Origin: Heloderma charlesbogerti
Taxonomy: Eukaryota > Chordata > Lepidosauria > Squamata > Helodermatidae
Reading direction: 5' to 3'
Length of the DNA stretch: 64,000 nucleotides
NCBI GenBank assembly: GCA_026122225.1
Contig: JANEZZ010002667.1
Location: forward strand, 558,001-622,000
The translations under genes were made by a program, and so were the position numbers. Positions within the stretch are counted from its first letter, which is position 1. Every line of letters starts with the position of its first letter. Shown here piece after piece: positions 1-10,650 of the stretch. The notes below the pieces were generated by a model that saw only the letters and a list, made by a program, of their open reading frames with translations, did not search any database and was not told the DNA's origin.

Positions 1-239
1 GAGCAGATTTGGGGCTTGTGGGAGAACCCCAAGATCCACCAACCAGAGCCAACTACAAAATAGTGGTGAGGGGAGAGCCAGGTGCAATATGGTGGCTTAG
101 GGGGAGGAGCCAGTTATCTATTCCACCCATGAATCAAACACTGGGATAACTTTTATATACAAGTACAAATCTACATCTGAGCTACTGCAGATCAGGGATT
201 CTAACACATTAATTGGGGGCGGGTGGGTTTAAAGATTGA

Positions 240-355
240 AGAAATTTTTTGTTGCTTTTGTTAAAAAATTTGAAATCAGAAACATTTGCCAATCTACTGT
301 AAATCATTCAGCAATCTACTAGTACATCCCAATCTACCTCCTGTCCAACCCTGGT
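240..355 (+). repeat. hAT-type MITE fragment (CCAACCCTGG end)
   Basis: A string of 'aatctact' and 'atcccaatctacc' blocks ending in a CCAACCCTGG terminus. The same diverged blocks occur at 4985-5095 and, on the other strand, at 26826-26930. I infer one old non-autonomous DNA transposon family; no target-site duplication is clear. Confidence 0.4.
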
Positions 356-437
356 TTAGGGAAACAAAGCCAATTTCAAATCATGGTTTATGATCCTGGC
401 TTGTTTTCCTAAGCCATAGATTAACCACAGTTCTGGG

Positions 438-613
438 TTTGGACATAACAGTAAACCACAATTAACTGAAAACTGAAGAGAACACATCTTGATCTCTTCC
501 ATGCAGCACAGGAGAAGGGGAAGTGGGAGTGCCCAAGCCCAAAGCTTGTGCATGTAACAAGCTTTGGGCTCAGGCACCATAGCCTGAATTAGTTACCATT
601 ATGTCCAAATGAG
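438..613. repeat. Palindromic MITE with an internal perfect hairpin
   Basis: Inverted ends TTTGGACATAA (about 438) and TTATGTCCAAA (about 600-611) flank a central hairpin, GCCCAAAGCTTGT, 6-base loop, AACAAGCTTTGGGC, at about 537-570. This looks like a small foldback DNA element; superfamily unknown. Confidence 0.5.
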
Positions 614-1427
614 AAAAGTGCAGTGTGAGTATATTAGGTTCAAAGCCTTGAGTTATATAAGGTTGGAAGTTATCTTTTTATATTGATATGGTTGAAAATA
701 ACCAAGAAAAAGTGTTATTCTGTATCTTCAGGATTTCTTATCCTGCCCCTTTTAGATAGCACAATTTGTGTGTGCTTCCCCAGTGGGCTTTAATTGTATC
801 TACCTTTGTCATCCTTTTTAAAATTTATTGGTCATAGTTGTTTCCCAAACATAGCAAAATAAGGCTATGCCATACTGCCACTGAGCTTTATAAGTACTAT
901 TGCTTCTGTATTTAAAGACTTTGAGTGTATTGCTTAACTAGTACGTTTTTAATTCTAGAATCTTTCTTGCAGCCTCTTCTTCACCTTTTTCAAACCAAAC
1001 CCTTGCAGATGGTCATGGGAGCATTTACAGGGAGAACTGCCCAGTTAACTACATGATACGTAATCACTCAGTTTTTTTACCAGTTGGTGTTATTCCATCA
1101 TTTTATCCTCTGTAATTACTGTGACAGCTCTAGGTTTTTAGAATAATCAGTTTACTTAGTGCTGAGAGCATATATTTTGTTAAATCCCTACCACGAGCAT
1201 GTGGAGAAACAAAAGGCTGCAGTATTTTGGGGTAGAGTTTTTTAATTTGGGTGGCAGAATGGGTACCAGAATTGTATTTAGAAGTGATTTCTGTGTATAA
1301 TTTTAAAGACTACTTAGACAGTTGGCTTAGTGATGAGTGTTAGGGCAAAAACAAATGGCTGCCACACTTCAAGAACGATGAATGCAGAGGGGGAAGAAAG
1401 ACTGAGGACTAAAATCCTTGAAAAAAG

Positions 1428-2165
1428 AGGCCATAGCTCAGTGGTAGAGCATATGTTTTGCATGCAGGAAGTCTCAGGATCAGTCTCTGGAATTTCTCCA
1501 CATAGGACAGTGGAGGCTGGTGGCTCCGTTGTCAGTGGGGCTGTGAATCTGCTCTGGATTTCAGTCAGAACTCTAAAGGAGCTATGCTTCACACCTTGGG
1601 TAGCTCCTTTAGAGTTCTGACTGGTTCTGACTGAAACCCAGAGTGGATTCACTGTCCCACTGACATTGGAGCCACAGCCTCCAGTGGGCTGGGAAGGTCT
1701 CCTGCCTGAAATCTCGGAAAGGTGTTACCAGTCAGTCCAGACCAGGAGTGGGAAACACAAGACCAGTGGGCTGCATGCACCCCTATGGCCTTTTTTTACA
1801 GCCCCCACTGCCTCCTGCTGCTGTCGCATTTGCTGCTGCAGTGGCAACAGCAAGAGAAGCAGAATGTTAACTGGAAAAGATGGTAAACTGGGAGTGTGCA
1901 CCTCGTTTGGAAGCAGAATTATACCCCCAGAAATTTCCTGATAGTGCTGCTTCCAAACAAGGCATGCACTCCCTGCACACCTTGTTTTCAAGCAAAATCA
2001 CTGTTTTTTTTTTTGCTGTGGCATTAATTTCAGTGGCAGTGGGGGCAGGGTTGCCCCTCCCCCATGGATTCCAGAAGAGGAGTTAAGCGGTCCCCAACTC
2101 TCAGATGATGCCCAACTAGACGGACCAATGGTCTGAGTCAATATATGGAGGCTTTGTAAAACAGC
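1428..2165 (+). repeat. tRNA-derived SINE, split by two later insertions
   Basis: The head at 1428-1500 contains an A-box-like TAGCTCAGTGGTAGAGC and a B-box-like region (GGATCAGTCTCTGG), followed by the body at about 1687-1743 ('cctgaaatctcggaaaggtg...ccagtcagtccaga') and the tail at about 2106-2150 ('ggaccaatggtctgagtcaatat'). This is a familiar squamate tRNA-SINE layout. It is interrupted by a palindromic MITE (1508-1686) and by an unidentified approximately 360-bp insertion (about 1745-2100). A 3' part of a second copy lies at 36470-36657. It is not a functional tRNA gene. Confidence 0.65.
1508..1686. repeat. 179-bp palindromic hAT-like MITE
   Basis: Left end CAGTGGAGGCTG and right end CAGCCTCCAGTG are inverted repeats. 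The arms continue inward (CTCTAAAGGAGCTA / TAGCTCCTTTAGAG) around a short loop at about 1586-1600, so almost the whole element folds back. CAGTG fits the YARNG start of hAT ends. The flanking 8-mers match at only about 4 of 8 positions, so the target duplication is decayed or absent. Confidence 0.55.
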
Positions 2166-4167
2166 CACCATTGAGATCGCACAGCACTAAAGAAGCCAGT
2201 ACAACATTACTTTCATGTTGCATTTAATTTTGTTATGGAAGGAGCATTCAAAGTGCATATCAGATTTAGCAATCAAAGAGTATTGGTTGTCTATGCTACC
2301 TATCATTTTCATTCTGGATACTTAATTTCTTCTAATGTTTTGCTTTCAGGTTTATTGCAAAATCTCCTTGAACTGGTTTATTGTTCTTAATACTGTTTTT
2401 ACTTCTTGTTTCCGGTTATTCATCAAATACTATAGTATTCTGTTTTAAATATAAAAGTGCTTTATTGTGGGAAGGTGCCATCTTTTACTAGTCTGTCTTC
2501 TGTTCGTGAAAGAGTGTAAACTTTTCAGCTTTACAAACTCTTCCCAAAGGATGTTTTATATGATGAAATAGCTTTGTATATGCAAGAAACCATAGTTGGT
2601 TATCTGAAACAAATCCCCTTTCCTTTTCCTTTCCTTTCTTTTTCTTTTAAATTCGGAAATATTTCCATTATTTCTGGCACTTTATAAGAGTTGCATTTGG
2701 CATGCAGCAGTTACAGTGGCAATTAACTAAATCATGGTTTTAACCCCTGGAAACAATGATCATGAATATATATGGAAGCAAGTCCTATTGATTTCAGTTA
2801 GATTCTTATGTAGAACAATGTCCACATAGATCAGGCCTCTCCAACCTTTTAGGGTAGTGGGCATAGTTGGAATGCTGAGATAGTGTTATAGGCACTGTCA
2901 CACAATGGCTGCCATGGTGGGCATGGCCAGCCACAAAACACCCATTTCATAGAAAGGCAAACTGGTGAGGCTAAAAGATAAGGAATTTGCCTCAAAGCCT
3001 GAATACAAGGCAGAGATGGGGTCTGAGCCCTCAGACCCAAACCCACTCCTTTGATCCCACAGTTATCTCTCTCCTTTAGGATGAGCCTCTCAAAACTCCC
3101 TCCATACCCCCAAACACACTAGATCCACTCACCCTAGTCACTCATTTCTATTTTTCAGGATCACTCCACAAAACTCTCTGTCTCTCTTTCTCTCTCACAC
3201 GCACAAGCAACACGCTACACGTTCCCTGATTTATCCCGTCTCGCATTGCCCTGCAGCCTTCCCTAACCCCTCCCATTGGTCTCTGCAGCCCTCCCCACCC
3301 CAAGCCTGATCTCCCTCCTTCCTCTTCCGCTGTGTCAGCTCGCCCCCAGCCCTCGCCATCTCAGGTCTCTCCATTTCCTTTTCCACTCCCATCAGGTCAC
3401 CTCCAGCCCAGTCCTGGACTCCCCACTTCCTCCTCCCAGTGTATCATCCACAGCTCTCCCCCAGTTTCCCCACTGCCATCCCTCTTTGTCAGACAGTAGC
3501 AATGATGTCTGCCCCCTTCCTTTCTATTTTTTTCTGGGTGGCCTGGAGCTCCTCAAAGCAAAGCATTGGCCTCCAGTCACTTGCGAACTTTACGTCCTAA
3601 GAATTTCTCTGGGTTCACATGGGGCCCAAAGACATTCAGGGGTTAGGCAGCTGGAGGCTAGTATTTCATTCTGAAGTACTGCATAATTAAAAAATCAGCC
3701 ACATGATAATAAATAAATAAATTGAAAAATCACATTTATCTGGAGGGCACCTGGTGGGCACAAACGGAGGTGTAGATGCATGATATTGACTTAGACCAAT
3801 CCGAGTTGCAATCTGGCATCTTTGGGAGGATCACAGGAGGTAAACACTGTGCTTTCCCAGCATATCTAGTAAAACATAAATGGCTTGAGCTGCCTTTCCT
3901 GGACCCAACATTACAACTGTGATCAGTCTGAGATGTTTAAATTAATGTTGTGGCATGCAGGTGGTAAGGACAATTGTGGTTGAGTATTTTACCTTTCCTT
4001 CATGATGATGCTAGATGCCAACCAGCTCTGAAAGGTGAAAAATGCATGCTGAATAACTGTTTTGTTGAATAAAAGTGTTTCCAGTTATAAGTGGTGTTTA
4101 CTTAACAGACATTTATCTGGTGGCACAGAACATAGAGAATATAACTTCTTCATTTTCTATTTGATAG

Positions 4168-4275
4168 GTCAAGTACAAACGAGACTTTGAAGAAAGCAAA
4201 GGAAGAGGTTTCAGCATTGTAACTGACACACCAGAGTTGCAAAGACTGAAAAGGACTCAGGAGCAAATCAGTAAT
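4168..4275 (+). CDS. NEBL: NEBL exon: LASP2-isoform nebulin repeat
   Basis: A 108-nt, phase 0-0 exon encoding 36 residues, beginning [12 protein letters not shown] and ending RTQEQISN. It has the nebulin-repeat signature: YK near the start and the DTPELQRLK core. Nebulin repeats bind actin filaments. As I recall the LIM-nebulette (LASP2) protein, this is its second repeat, lying after the LIM domain and before the repeats shared with nebulette; LASP1 has a similar but distinguishable repeat. The acceptor is TTTGATAG before 4168 and the donor GTATGC at 4276. There is no stop in frame and no frameshift. Sequence downstream for about 50 kb has no further LASP2 exon, which fits the known arrangement where nebulette-specific exons sit inside a LASP2 intron. 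Alternative: LASP1, less likely given residue matches and the nebulette exons downstream. Confidence 0.93.
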
Positions 4276-4984
4276 GTATGCAACAATGATAGTAGATCAG
4301 AAAAATGGTACACAAATGAAAAGGCATGGATGGAGCTGGGTGATTGTTTTCGGACTTGAGTCTGTTTGAGTGCAGAAATTGGATTATTTGATGCTTTTGT
4401 GTGTGTGCTTGAGCGCCAAGCTTTGTTCTGCTTAAGAAGCACATTGGTAGTGTGTGTTTCCCCTCTCCAAACTAACAGCGGTGGACTTGCTATTAGAACA
4501 TACACATGCTTTAAAAAATCATTTCTTGAGAATAAAAATATTTCTGCTAAGTTTCATTTTAAAAATTATTTCCATAAATATTTATTATGAATTAGGCAGG
4601 ATAGAAATTACAAATCAATTTTCCAGATAACTTCATCATGCAGAATTACCTTACTAACAAGAAACATTGGTTTGGATTCCAAGAACCACGTGTAGGCAGT
4701 TTTATGATTATGGAAGAGCTCACATTAAGTAGTGGCCCTTATATTTTGTTTCTATTTGCCATTACACGTTTTGACAACAGATTTCAGGGTTGCAGGATCT
4801 ACTTCATTTTTCAGTAGAACATGGGGGTCTACCAGCTGGAGTTAGGTGTAAAATAGTGGGTCAAGAAGCTAGACATAGTCCAGTGGTCAGTTCCAGAACT
4901 GGAGCTCACACACACATCTTACATATATTTTCCACCAAGCGTTCTTGATTTTAGCAGCCTAATTTAGGAGGGAAAAAGTTATTT

Positions 4985-5095
4985 TGTTTTTACTGTTGTT
5001 AAATCATTGTGAGCTGGAAGTTCTTGCTGATCTACTCTAAATCACCCAGAGATCTACCTGTATATCCTGATCTGTTTTCTCCCCACCCATTCTAC
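4985..5095 (+). repeat. hAT-type MITE fragment
   Basis: Contains 'gctgatctactctaaatcac' and 'gagatctacctgtatatcctgatct', a second diverged copy of the repeat at 240-355 and 26826-26930. Terminal structures are lost. Confidence 0.4.
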
Positions 5096-5682
5096 AATAC
5101 TTTTGAGTTTCACTTGGTTGCATTGTGGATAGCTCTCAATTATTAAAAGATGGTGTTTAGAGCAAAATACAAATGAATATATTTTTATACCATGGGACAA
5201 GTATTTCATTTCTTAAGCACTTTTAATCAACCATCTGCACTGCTCCATTAAAGAAGTTTCTTCTATGAGGTCGAGGTTGTCCTTCCTTTTTCAGCTTGTC
5301 TGTTGCCTGTAGACTTGATGAAAGCTCACCCATGTTCTTATAAGGTAAGACACATTGTATTTCTCATTGTACATCCTTCTTGGGTATAAGGAAGTATGTT
5401 TCTGTAGCGGGATATGAAGTAAATTTTGCCTTCCTTTCATATGGAGATAGTCTTTGTATTTTGAAGGATTTATTGAAAACACAAGCAAACCCTGAAAATA
5501 ATATTGGATTAAGAAATTGAAGTTTATATTTTAAATAATGCTTATCATTGCTTGCAGTTACCAAGAAAAAGGGCTGATTTTAAATAATTGATTTAAATCA
5601 AGTTTCCCAAACAAGAGTGCATGCTAATTGGTTGCTATAGCAAATAAATCATATATCATTGCAACTAACAGAGCTTTTATAC

Positions 5683-5815
5683 CAGGGATGGGGAATGTGT
5701 GATACTCCAGATATTGTTGGACTGCAACTCCAATCATCTCTCACCATTAGCTATGCTAGCTAGGGCTGATGAGAGTTGTAGACCAACAATATGTGGAGGG
5801 CTGGATGTTCCCCAG
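5683..5815. repeat. Palindromic hAT MITE (CAGGGATGGGGAA family)
   Basis: Starts CAGGGATGGGGAATGTGTG. The arms 'gttggactgcaactcc' and 'gagttgtagaccaaca' are complementary, ending near GATGTTCCCCAG. A better preserved member with target-site duplication is at 42838-42975. Fragments of related arms occur at 6380-6455, 12395-12465 and 48150-48264. Confidence 0.6.
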
Positions 5816-6379
5816 TCTAACCAGGAGCATAATACAAGACCTCTGCCATGTAGTTCACATGCTTTTTGTGCTCCAGAATTCATATCTGCCTACAGGAGTA
5901 CTTCTGAAAGTGAGAAGAAGGAGGATTTTAAGTTATTGATTTTTATTAATGTTGCATACCACTGTATGCTATTTGTTTATGACATTTGTATAACAAAGTT
6001 CCCATAACAAAGTTCTTCCCATAATTCTATGAAAGCTTGGTTCTGCAAAAAAAGCTGTCTTGTTAAGTACACTTGCTTTTTTTAATGGTCTTCATTTAAA
6101 TGTTACCTATATTTTAATAAACTTTCCAGAATACATTTTGAGAAGTTTTATCTGGAATCAGGCAATATCGTAAGTGAATGGAGTTACAGTCTGTGATCCT
6201 TCTAAAAGTCTATATAATCAAATTGAAATTTTCATAGAAGAGGAACTCTTCTTATTCATTACTAGGATTGCTTCTACTTTCTTCATTTTCTGTGAAAGAT
6301 TCTTGAGAGAGATAGTTTGGAACAGAAAGGAATAGGAAGGGTGAGAGATAAGAGCATTGTACAAGTACAGACCATAGCA

Positions 6380-6455
6380 ACCTTTCAATCTGGTGCCCTC
6401 CAGATGTGTCAGTCTTGAACTCCCATCAGCCCCCGTCAGCATGGCCAATGGTTAG
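6380..6455. repeat. Fragment of palindromic hAT MITE
   Basis: The string 'tggtgccctccagatgtgt...gaactcccatcagccccc...catggccaatgg' matches one arm of the MITE family at 42838-42975. Truncated. Confidence 0.5.
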
Positions 6456-6557
6456 GAATTGATTTATTTTATTTATTTATCACCCATCTGGCTGGTAACC
6501 CAGCCACTCTGGACGATGTACAAAGTATATAATTTGTTGTTGTTCAGTCGTGTCCGA

Positions 6558-9500
6558 CCCTTCGTGACTCCATGGACCATGGCATGCCAGGCCTTCCTGT
6601 CCTGCGCTCTCTCCCGGAGTGTGCTCAAGTCCATATTCATTGCATCGGTGATGCTATCTAGCCATCTCATCCTCTGCCGTCCCCTTCTCCTTTTGCCTTC
6701 AATCTTTCCCAGCATCACGGTCTTTTCCAGTGGGTTTTCTCTTCGCATCAGGTGGCCAAAATATTTGAGCTTCAGCTTCAGTATCTGTCCTTCCAATGAG
6801 CACTCAGGGTTGATTTCCTTTAGGATGGACTGATTTGACCTCCTTGCAGTCCAGGGCACTCGTAAGAGTCTTCTCCAGCAACACAGTTCGAAAGCATCAA
6901 TTCTTCGGCGCTCAGCCTTCCTTATAGTCCAGCTCTCACAGCCATACGTTGCTACTGGGAAAACCATAGCTTTGATTAGATGGACCTTTGTCGGCAAGGT
7001 GATGTCTCTGCTTCTTACTATGCTGTCTAGATTTGCCAGAGCTTTCCTCCCAAGGAGCAAGCGTCTTTTAATTTCATGGCTACAGTCACCGTCTGCGGTG
7101 ATCTTGGAGCCCAAGAAAATAAAATCTGTCACTGCTTCCATTTCTTCCCCTTCTATATGCCAGGAAGTGATGGGGCCAGATGCCATGATCTGAGTTTTTT
7201 TAATGTTGACTTTCAAACCAGCTTTTGTATCTGCACTTTCACCCTCAACAAGAGGCTCTTTAGATCCTCTTTGCTTTCTGCCATTAGGGTGGTATCGTCT
7301 GCGTATCTGAAGTTGTTGATAATTCTCCTGGCAATCTTAATTCCGACCTGTGATTCATCCAACCTGGCGTTTTTCATGATGTACTCTGCGTATAAGTTAA
7401 ATAAGCAGGGCGACAATATGCAGCCTTGTCGTACTCCTTTCCCAATTTTGAACCAATCGGTTGTTCCATGTCCAGTTCTTACTGTTGCTTCTTGACCCTC
7501 GTACAGGTTTCTCAGGAGACAGGTAAGGTGGTCTGGTACTCCCATCTCTTTAAGAATTTGCCACAGTTTGTTGTGATCCACACAATCAAAGGCTTTAGCG
7601 TAGTCAATGAAGCAGAAATAAACTTTTTCTGGAATTCTCTTGCTTTCTCTATGATCCAGCAAATGTTGGCAATTTGATCTCTAGTTCCTCTGCCTTTTCA
7701 AAACCCAGCTTGTACTTCCGGTAGTTGTCGGTTCACATACTGCTGAAGACTAGCTTGTAGGATTTGGAGCATAACCTTGCTGGCATGTGAAATGAGCGCA
7801 ATTGTACAGTAGTTTGAACACTCTTTGGCATTGCCCTTCTTTGGAATTGGAATGTAAACTGACCTTTTCCAGTCTTGTGGTCATTGTTGAGTGTTCCAAA
7901 TTTGTTGGCATATTGAGTGCGGCACTTTAACAGCATCATCTTTTAGGATCTCAGCTGGAATACTGTTATCTCCGCTAGCTTTGTTGTTAGTAATGCTTCC
8001 TAAGGCCGACTTGACTTCACTCTCTAGGATGTCTGTAGGGATGGACGAAAGGGACTTACCTCGTCCCGCAATTTGCTTCGTGTTGCGGGGGAGGTGCTTC
8101 GCTTCTCCCCCCGAAGTTCAGGCGAGGGGGGGGAGGTGCCCCACCTCACCCGGCTGAAATTCAGGCCGGGTAGGAGCGCCCCGTCTACCCGGCCGCGAAA
8201 AAAAAGTAAAAAAAACACAAAAAACACACACACCCGTGATAGGCTACGTAACAATTTACGTAGCCTATCACGGCTAGATTTCCAAAGTCAGCTGTGATAG
8301 GCTATGTAAATCGTCACGTAGCCTATCACGGGTGACTTTGAAAAAAAAAAAAAAGCGCGTACGCAAATGGCGACTTCTATGGGGACCGCCATTTGCGTTC
8401 CTTATTTTGGCACGTCTAGTCTACGTAAAGATTTACGTAGACTAGACGTGCCAAAATAAGGAACGCAAATGGCGGCGCCCCATGGGCGCCGCCATTTACA
8501 TACACGCTTTCCCCCCCCCAAAGTCAGCCGTGATAGTCAGCTATGTGACGATTTACGTAGCCTATCACGGCTGACTTTGGAAATCTAGCCGTGATAGGCT
8601 ACGTAAATCGTTACGTAGCCTATCACGGGTGTGTGTGTGTTTTTTTACTTTACTTTTTTTTTTTGCAATGGCGGCGGTGGCAGCCGGTCGGGAGACCGGC
8701 CGCCGCCCCCGCCGAAACGCCGCCGAACCACTGCTGGGACCCGCCGCCGAGAGGGACATTCGCCGAAGGTAAGTCCCATCCTGGGGGGGGTGGGGGGCCG
8801 GCGGAGAATTTCCCCAACACTTTCGGGGGGCCAAATGTGTCGGCACTCGGCCTCCCGAAGATTCGTGGAGAAATTCTCCGCCAACCCTAGATGTCTGGCT
8901 CAAGTTCAGTTAGCGCACTATCATGGCTATCAGGGACATTCAGATCTTTCCTGTATAGTTCTTCTGTGTATTCTTTCCACCTCTTCTTAATCTCATCTGC
9001 TTCTGTTAGGTCCCTGCCTTCTTTGTCCTTTATCATGCCTGTCTTTGCACAAAACGTTCCCTTGAGATCTCTGATTTTCTTGAAGAGATCTCTAGTCTTT
9101 CCCATTCTATTGTTTTCTTTGATTTCTTTGCATTGTTCATTTAAGAAGGCCTTCTTGTCTCTCCTTGCTATTCTCTGGAAATCTGCATTCAGTTGGTTGT
9201 ATCTTCCCCTTTCTCCCTTCCTTTTCGCTTCCCTCCTTTCCTCAGCTACTTGTAAAGCCCCCTCAGACAGCCACTTTGCTTTCTTGCATTTCTTTTTCTT
9301 TGGGATGGATTGAGTTGCTGCCTCCTGAACTATGCTACGGACTTCCGTCCATAGTTCCTCAGGCACTCTGTCTAATCCCTTAAATCTATTTGTCACCTCC
9401 ACTGTATATTCATCAGGGATATGATTTAGGTCATACCTGAATGGTTTAGTGGTTTTCCCTACGTTCTTCAATTTCAGCTGAAATTTTGCAGCAAGAAGCA

Positions 9501-10521
9501 GCTCATGATCTGAGCCACAGTCAGCTCCAGGTCTTGTTTTTACTGACTGTATAGAGCTTCTCCATCTTTGGCTGCAAAGTATATAATCTGATTTCGATAT
9601 TGACCATCTGGTGATGTCCATGTGTAAAGTCTCCTCTTGTGTTGTTGGAAAAGAGTGTTTGCTATGATCAGCGTGTTCTCTTGGCAAAACTCTATTAGCC
9701 TTTGTCCTGCTTCATTTTGTACACCAAGGCCATGCTTGCTTGTTATCCCGGTGATTTCGTGACTTCCTCCTTTGGCATTCCAATCCCCTATGATGAAGAG
9801 GACATCTTTTTTTTGGTGTTAGTTCTAGAAGGTGTTGTAGGTCTTCATAGAACCGATCAACCTCAGCTTCTTCGGCATCAGTGGTTGGGGCATAGACTTG
9901 AATTACTGTGATGTTGAATGGTTTGCCTTGGATTCGTACTGAAATCATTCTGTCGTTTTTGAGATTGTACCCCAGTACTGCTTTTCCCACCCTTTTGTTG
10001 ACTATGAGTGCTACTCCATTTCTTCTAAGGGATTCTTGCCCGCAGTAGTAGATATAATGGTCACCTGAATTCAATTCGCCCATGCTTGTCCATTTTAGTT
10101 TGCTGATTCCCAAGATGTCGATGTTCAATCTTGCCATCTCATGTTTGACCACCTCCAGCTTACCTTGATTCATTGAACTTACATTCCAGGTTCCTAAACA
10201 ATATTGTTCTTTACAGCACCGGACTTTCTTTTCACCACCAGACACATCCACAGCTGAGTGTCTTTTCGGCTTTGGCCCATCCGCTTCACTCTTTCTGGCG
10301 CTACTTGGAAATACCCTCTGCTCTTCCCCAGTAGTATATTGGACACCTTCCAACCTGAGGGGCTCATCTTCCGGCATCATCTCTTTTAGCCTTGTGATAC
10401 GTTGCATGGGGTTTTCTTGGCAAGAATACTGGAGTGGGTTGCCATTTCCTTCTCCAGTGGACCACATTTTGTCAGAACTCTCCGCCATGACCTGTCCGTC
10501 TTGGGTGGCCCTGCACGGCAT
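6558..10521 (-). pseudogene. BovB endonuclease/reverse transcriptase, copy 1, broken
   Basis: Single-protein RTE ORF now in pieces. 10521-9712 covers the N-terminus and the APE endonuclease start (CLGTWNVSSMNQGKL); it loses frame at a run of eight A (9805-9812 region; the other copies have seven), just before the GDWNAK motif. 9687-8887 covers the rest of the endonuclease (GSDHELLLAAKF) and the linker. A hAT-like element interrupts the ORF at 8037-8889. 7662-7213 carries FIDYAKAFDCVDHN, GVRQGCILSPCLFNLYAEYI and FRYADDTTLMAE (RT motifs A, B', YADD), and 7216-6473 the C-terminal region with GCESWTIRKAERRRIDAFE. Frameshifts near 7215 and 7680 add to the damage. Not functional. Confidence 0.9.
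8037..8889 (+). mobile_element. hAT-like multi-hairpin element, copy 1 (853 bp)
   Basis: Ends TAGGGATGG (8037) and CCAACCCTA (8889) are inverted and fit the hAT YARNG rule. Perfect 8-bp duplication GATGTCTG at 8029-8036 and 8890-8897; uninterrupted BovB copies have a single site here. The core 8229-8635 is a long nested palindrome: four hairpins with GTGATAGGCTACGTAA stems (about 8232, 8293, 8527, 8586), a central hairpin GTCTAGTCTACGTAAA (about 8418) and GCAAATGGCG palindromes between. The right arm is CpG-rich, with ATGGCGGCGG at about 8668 and a consensus donor AAGGTAAGT at 8766-8774. No transposase, so non-autonomous. Confidence 0.88.
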
Positions 10522-10650
10522 AGCTTATGGCTTCACTGAGTTACGCAAGCCCCTTCGCCACAAGGCCGTGATCCATGAAGGGGAAGTATGTAATAGAACA
10601 GCTTAAAATAATAAAATTGTACAGTAAAAACATCATTTTCTAAAAATACC

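Larger units (their letters stand above)
1..4167 (+). other. NEBL: NEBL intron upstream of the LASP2 nebulin-repeat exon
   Basis: No coding exon is seen here. Open frames are short and carry no recognisable domain. The stretch holds several decayed mobile elements listed separately, a pyrimidine-rich, low-complexity tract about 3060-3530, and otherwise unique AT-rich intron (about 620-1420, 2170-2820, 3740-4140). The preceding LASP2 exons (LIM domain, first nebulin repeat) are not present and must lie upstream of the window. Confidence 0.75.
6534..10583 (-). mobile_element. Full-length BovB (RTE-clade) LINE, copy 1
   Basis: About 3.19 kb once the 8037-8889 insertion and its duplication are removed, the length expected of full-length BovB. 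The 5' end (right, near 10583) is the 'ccccttcatggatcac' leader; the 3' end (left) is 'gtgaacaacaaca'-like. Flanking target-site duplication AAGTATATAAT (6523-6533) and AAGTATGTAAT (10584-10594), one mismatch. It lies in the 3' UTR of an L2-like LINE and is antisense to NEBL. BovB is known from squamates, ruminants and some ticks and is associated with horizontal transfer; that is family knowledge, not visible here. Confidence 0.92.

Noticed and set aside
1428..1500. A and B box sequences suggesting a tRNA gene
   Set aside because: No cloverleaf with paired acceptor stem; the rest matches a SINE body repeated elsewhere in the window. The same holds for 45634-45700.
3276..3674. A 132-residue proline/serine-rich frame
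   Set aside because: It arises from a pyrimidine-rich low-complexity tract; no domain, no splice context.
8591..8990. GC-rich open frames in the multi-hairpin elements on both strands as possible proteins
   Set aside because: Absence of stops follows from high GC content. The frames are not kept between copies beyond the short ATGGCGGC arm, which is reported as a finding instead.
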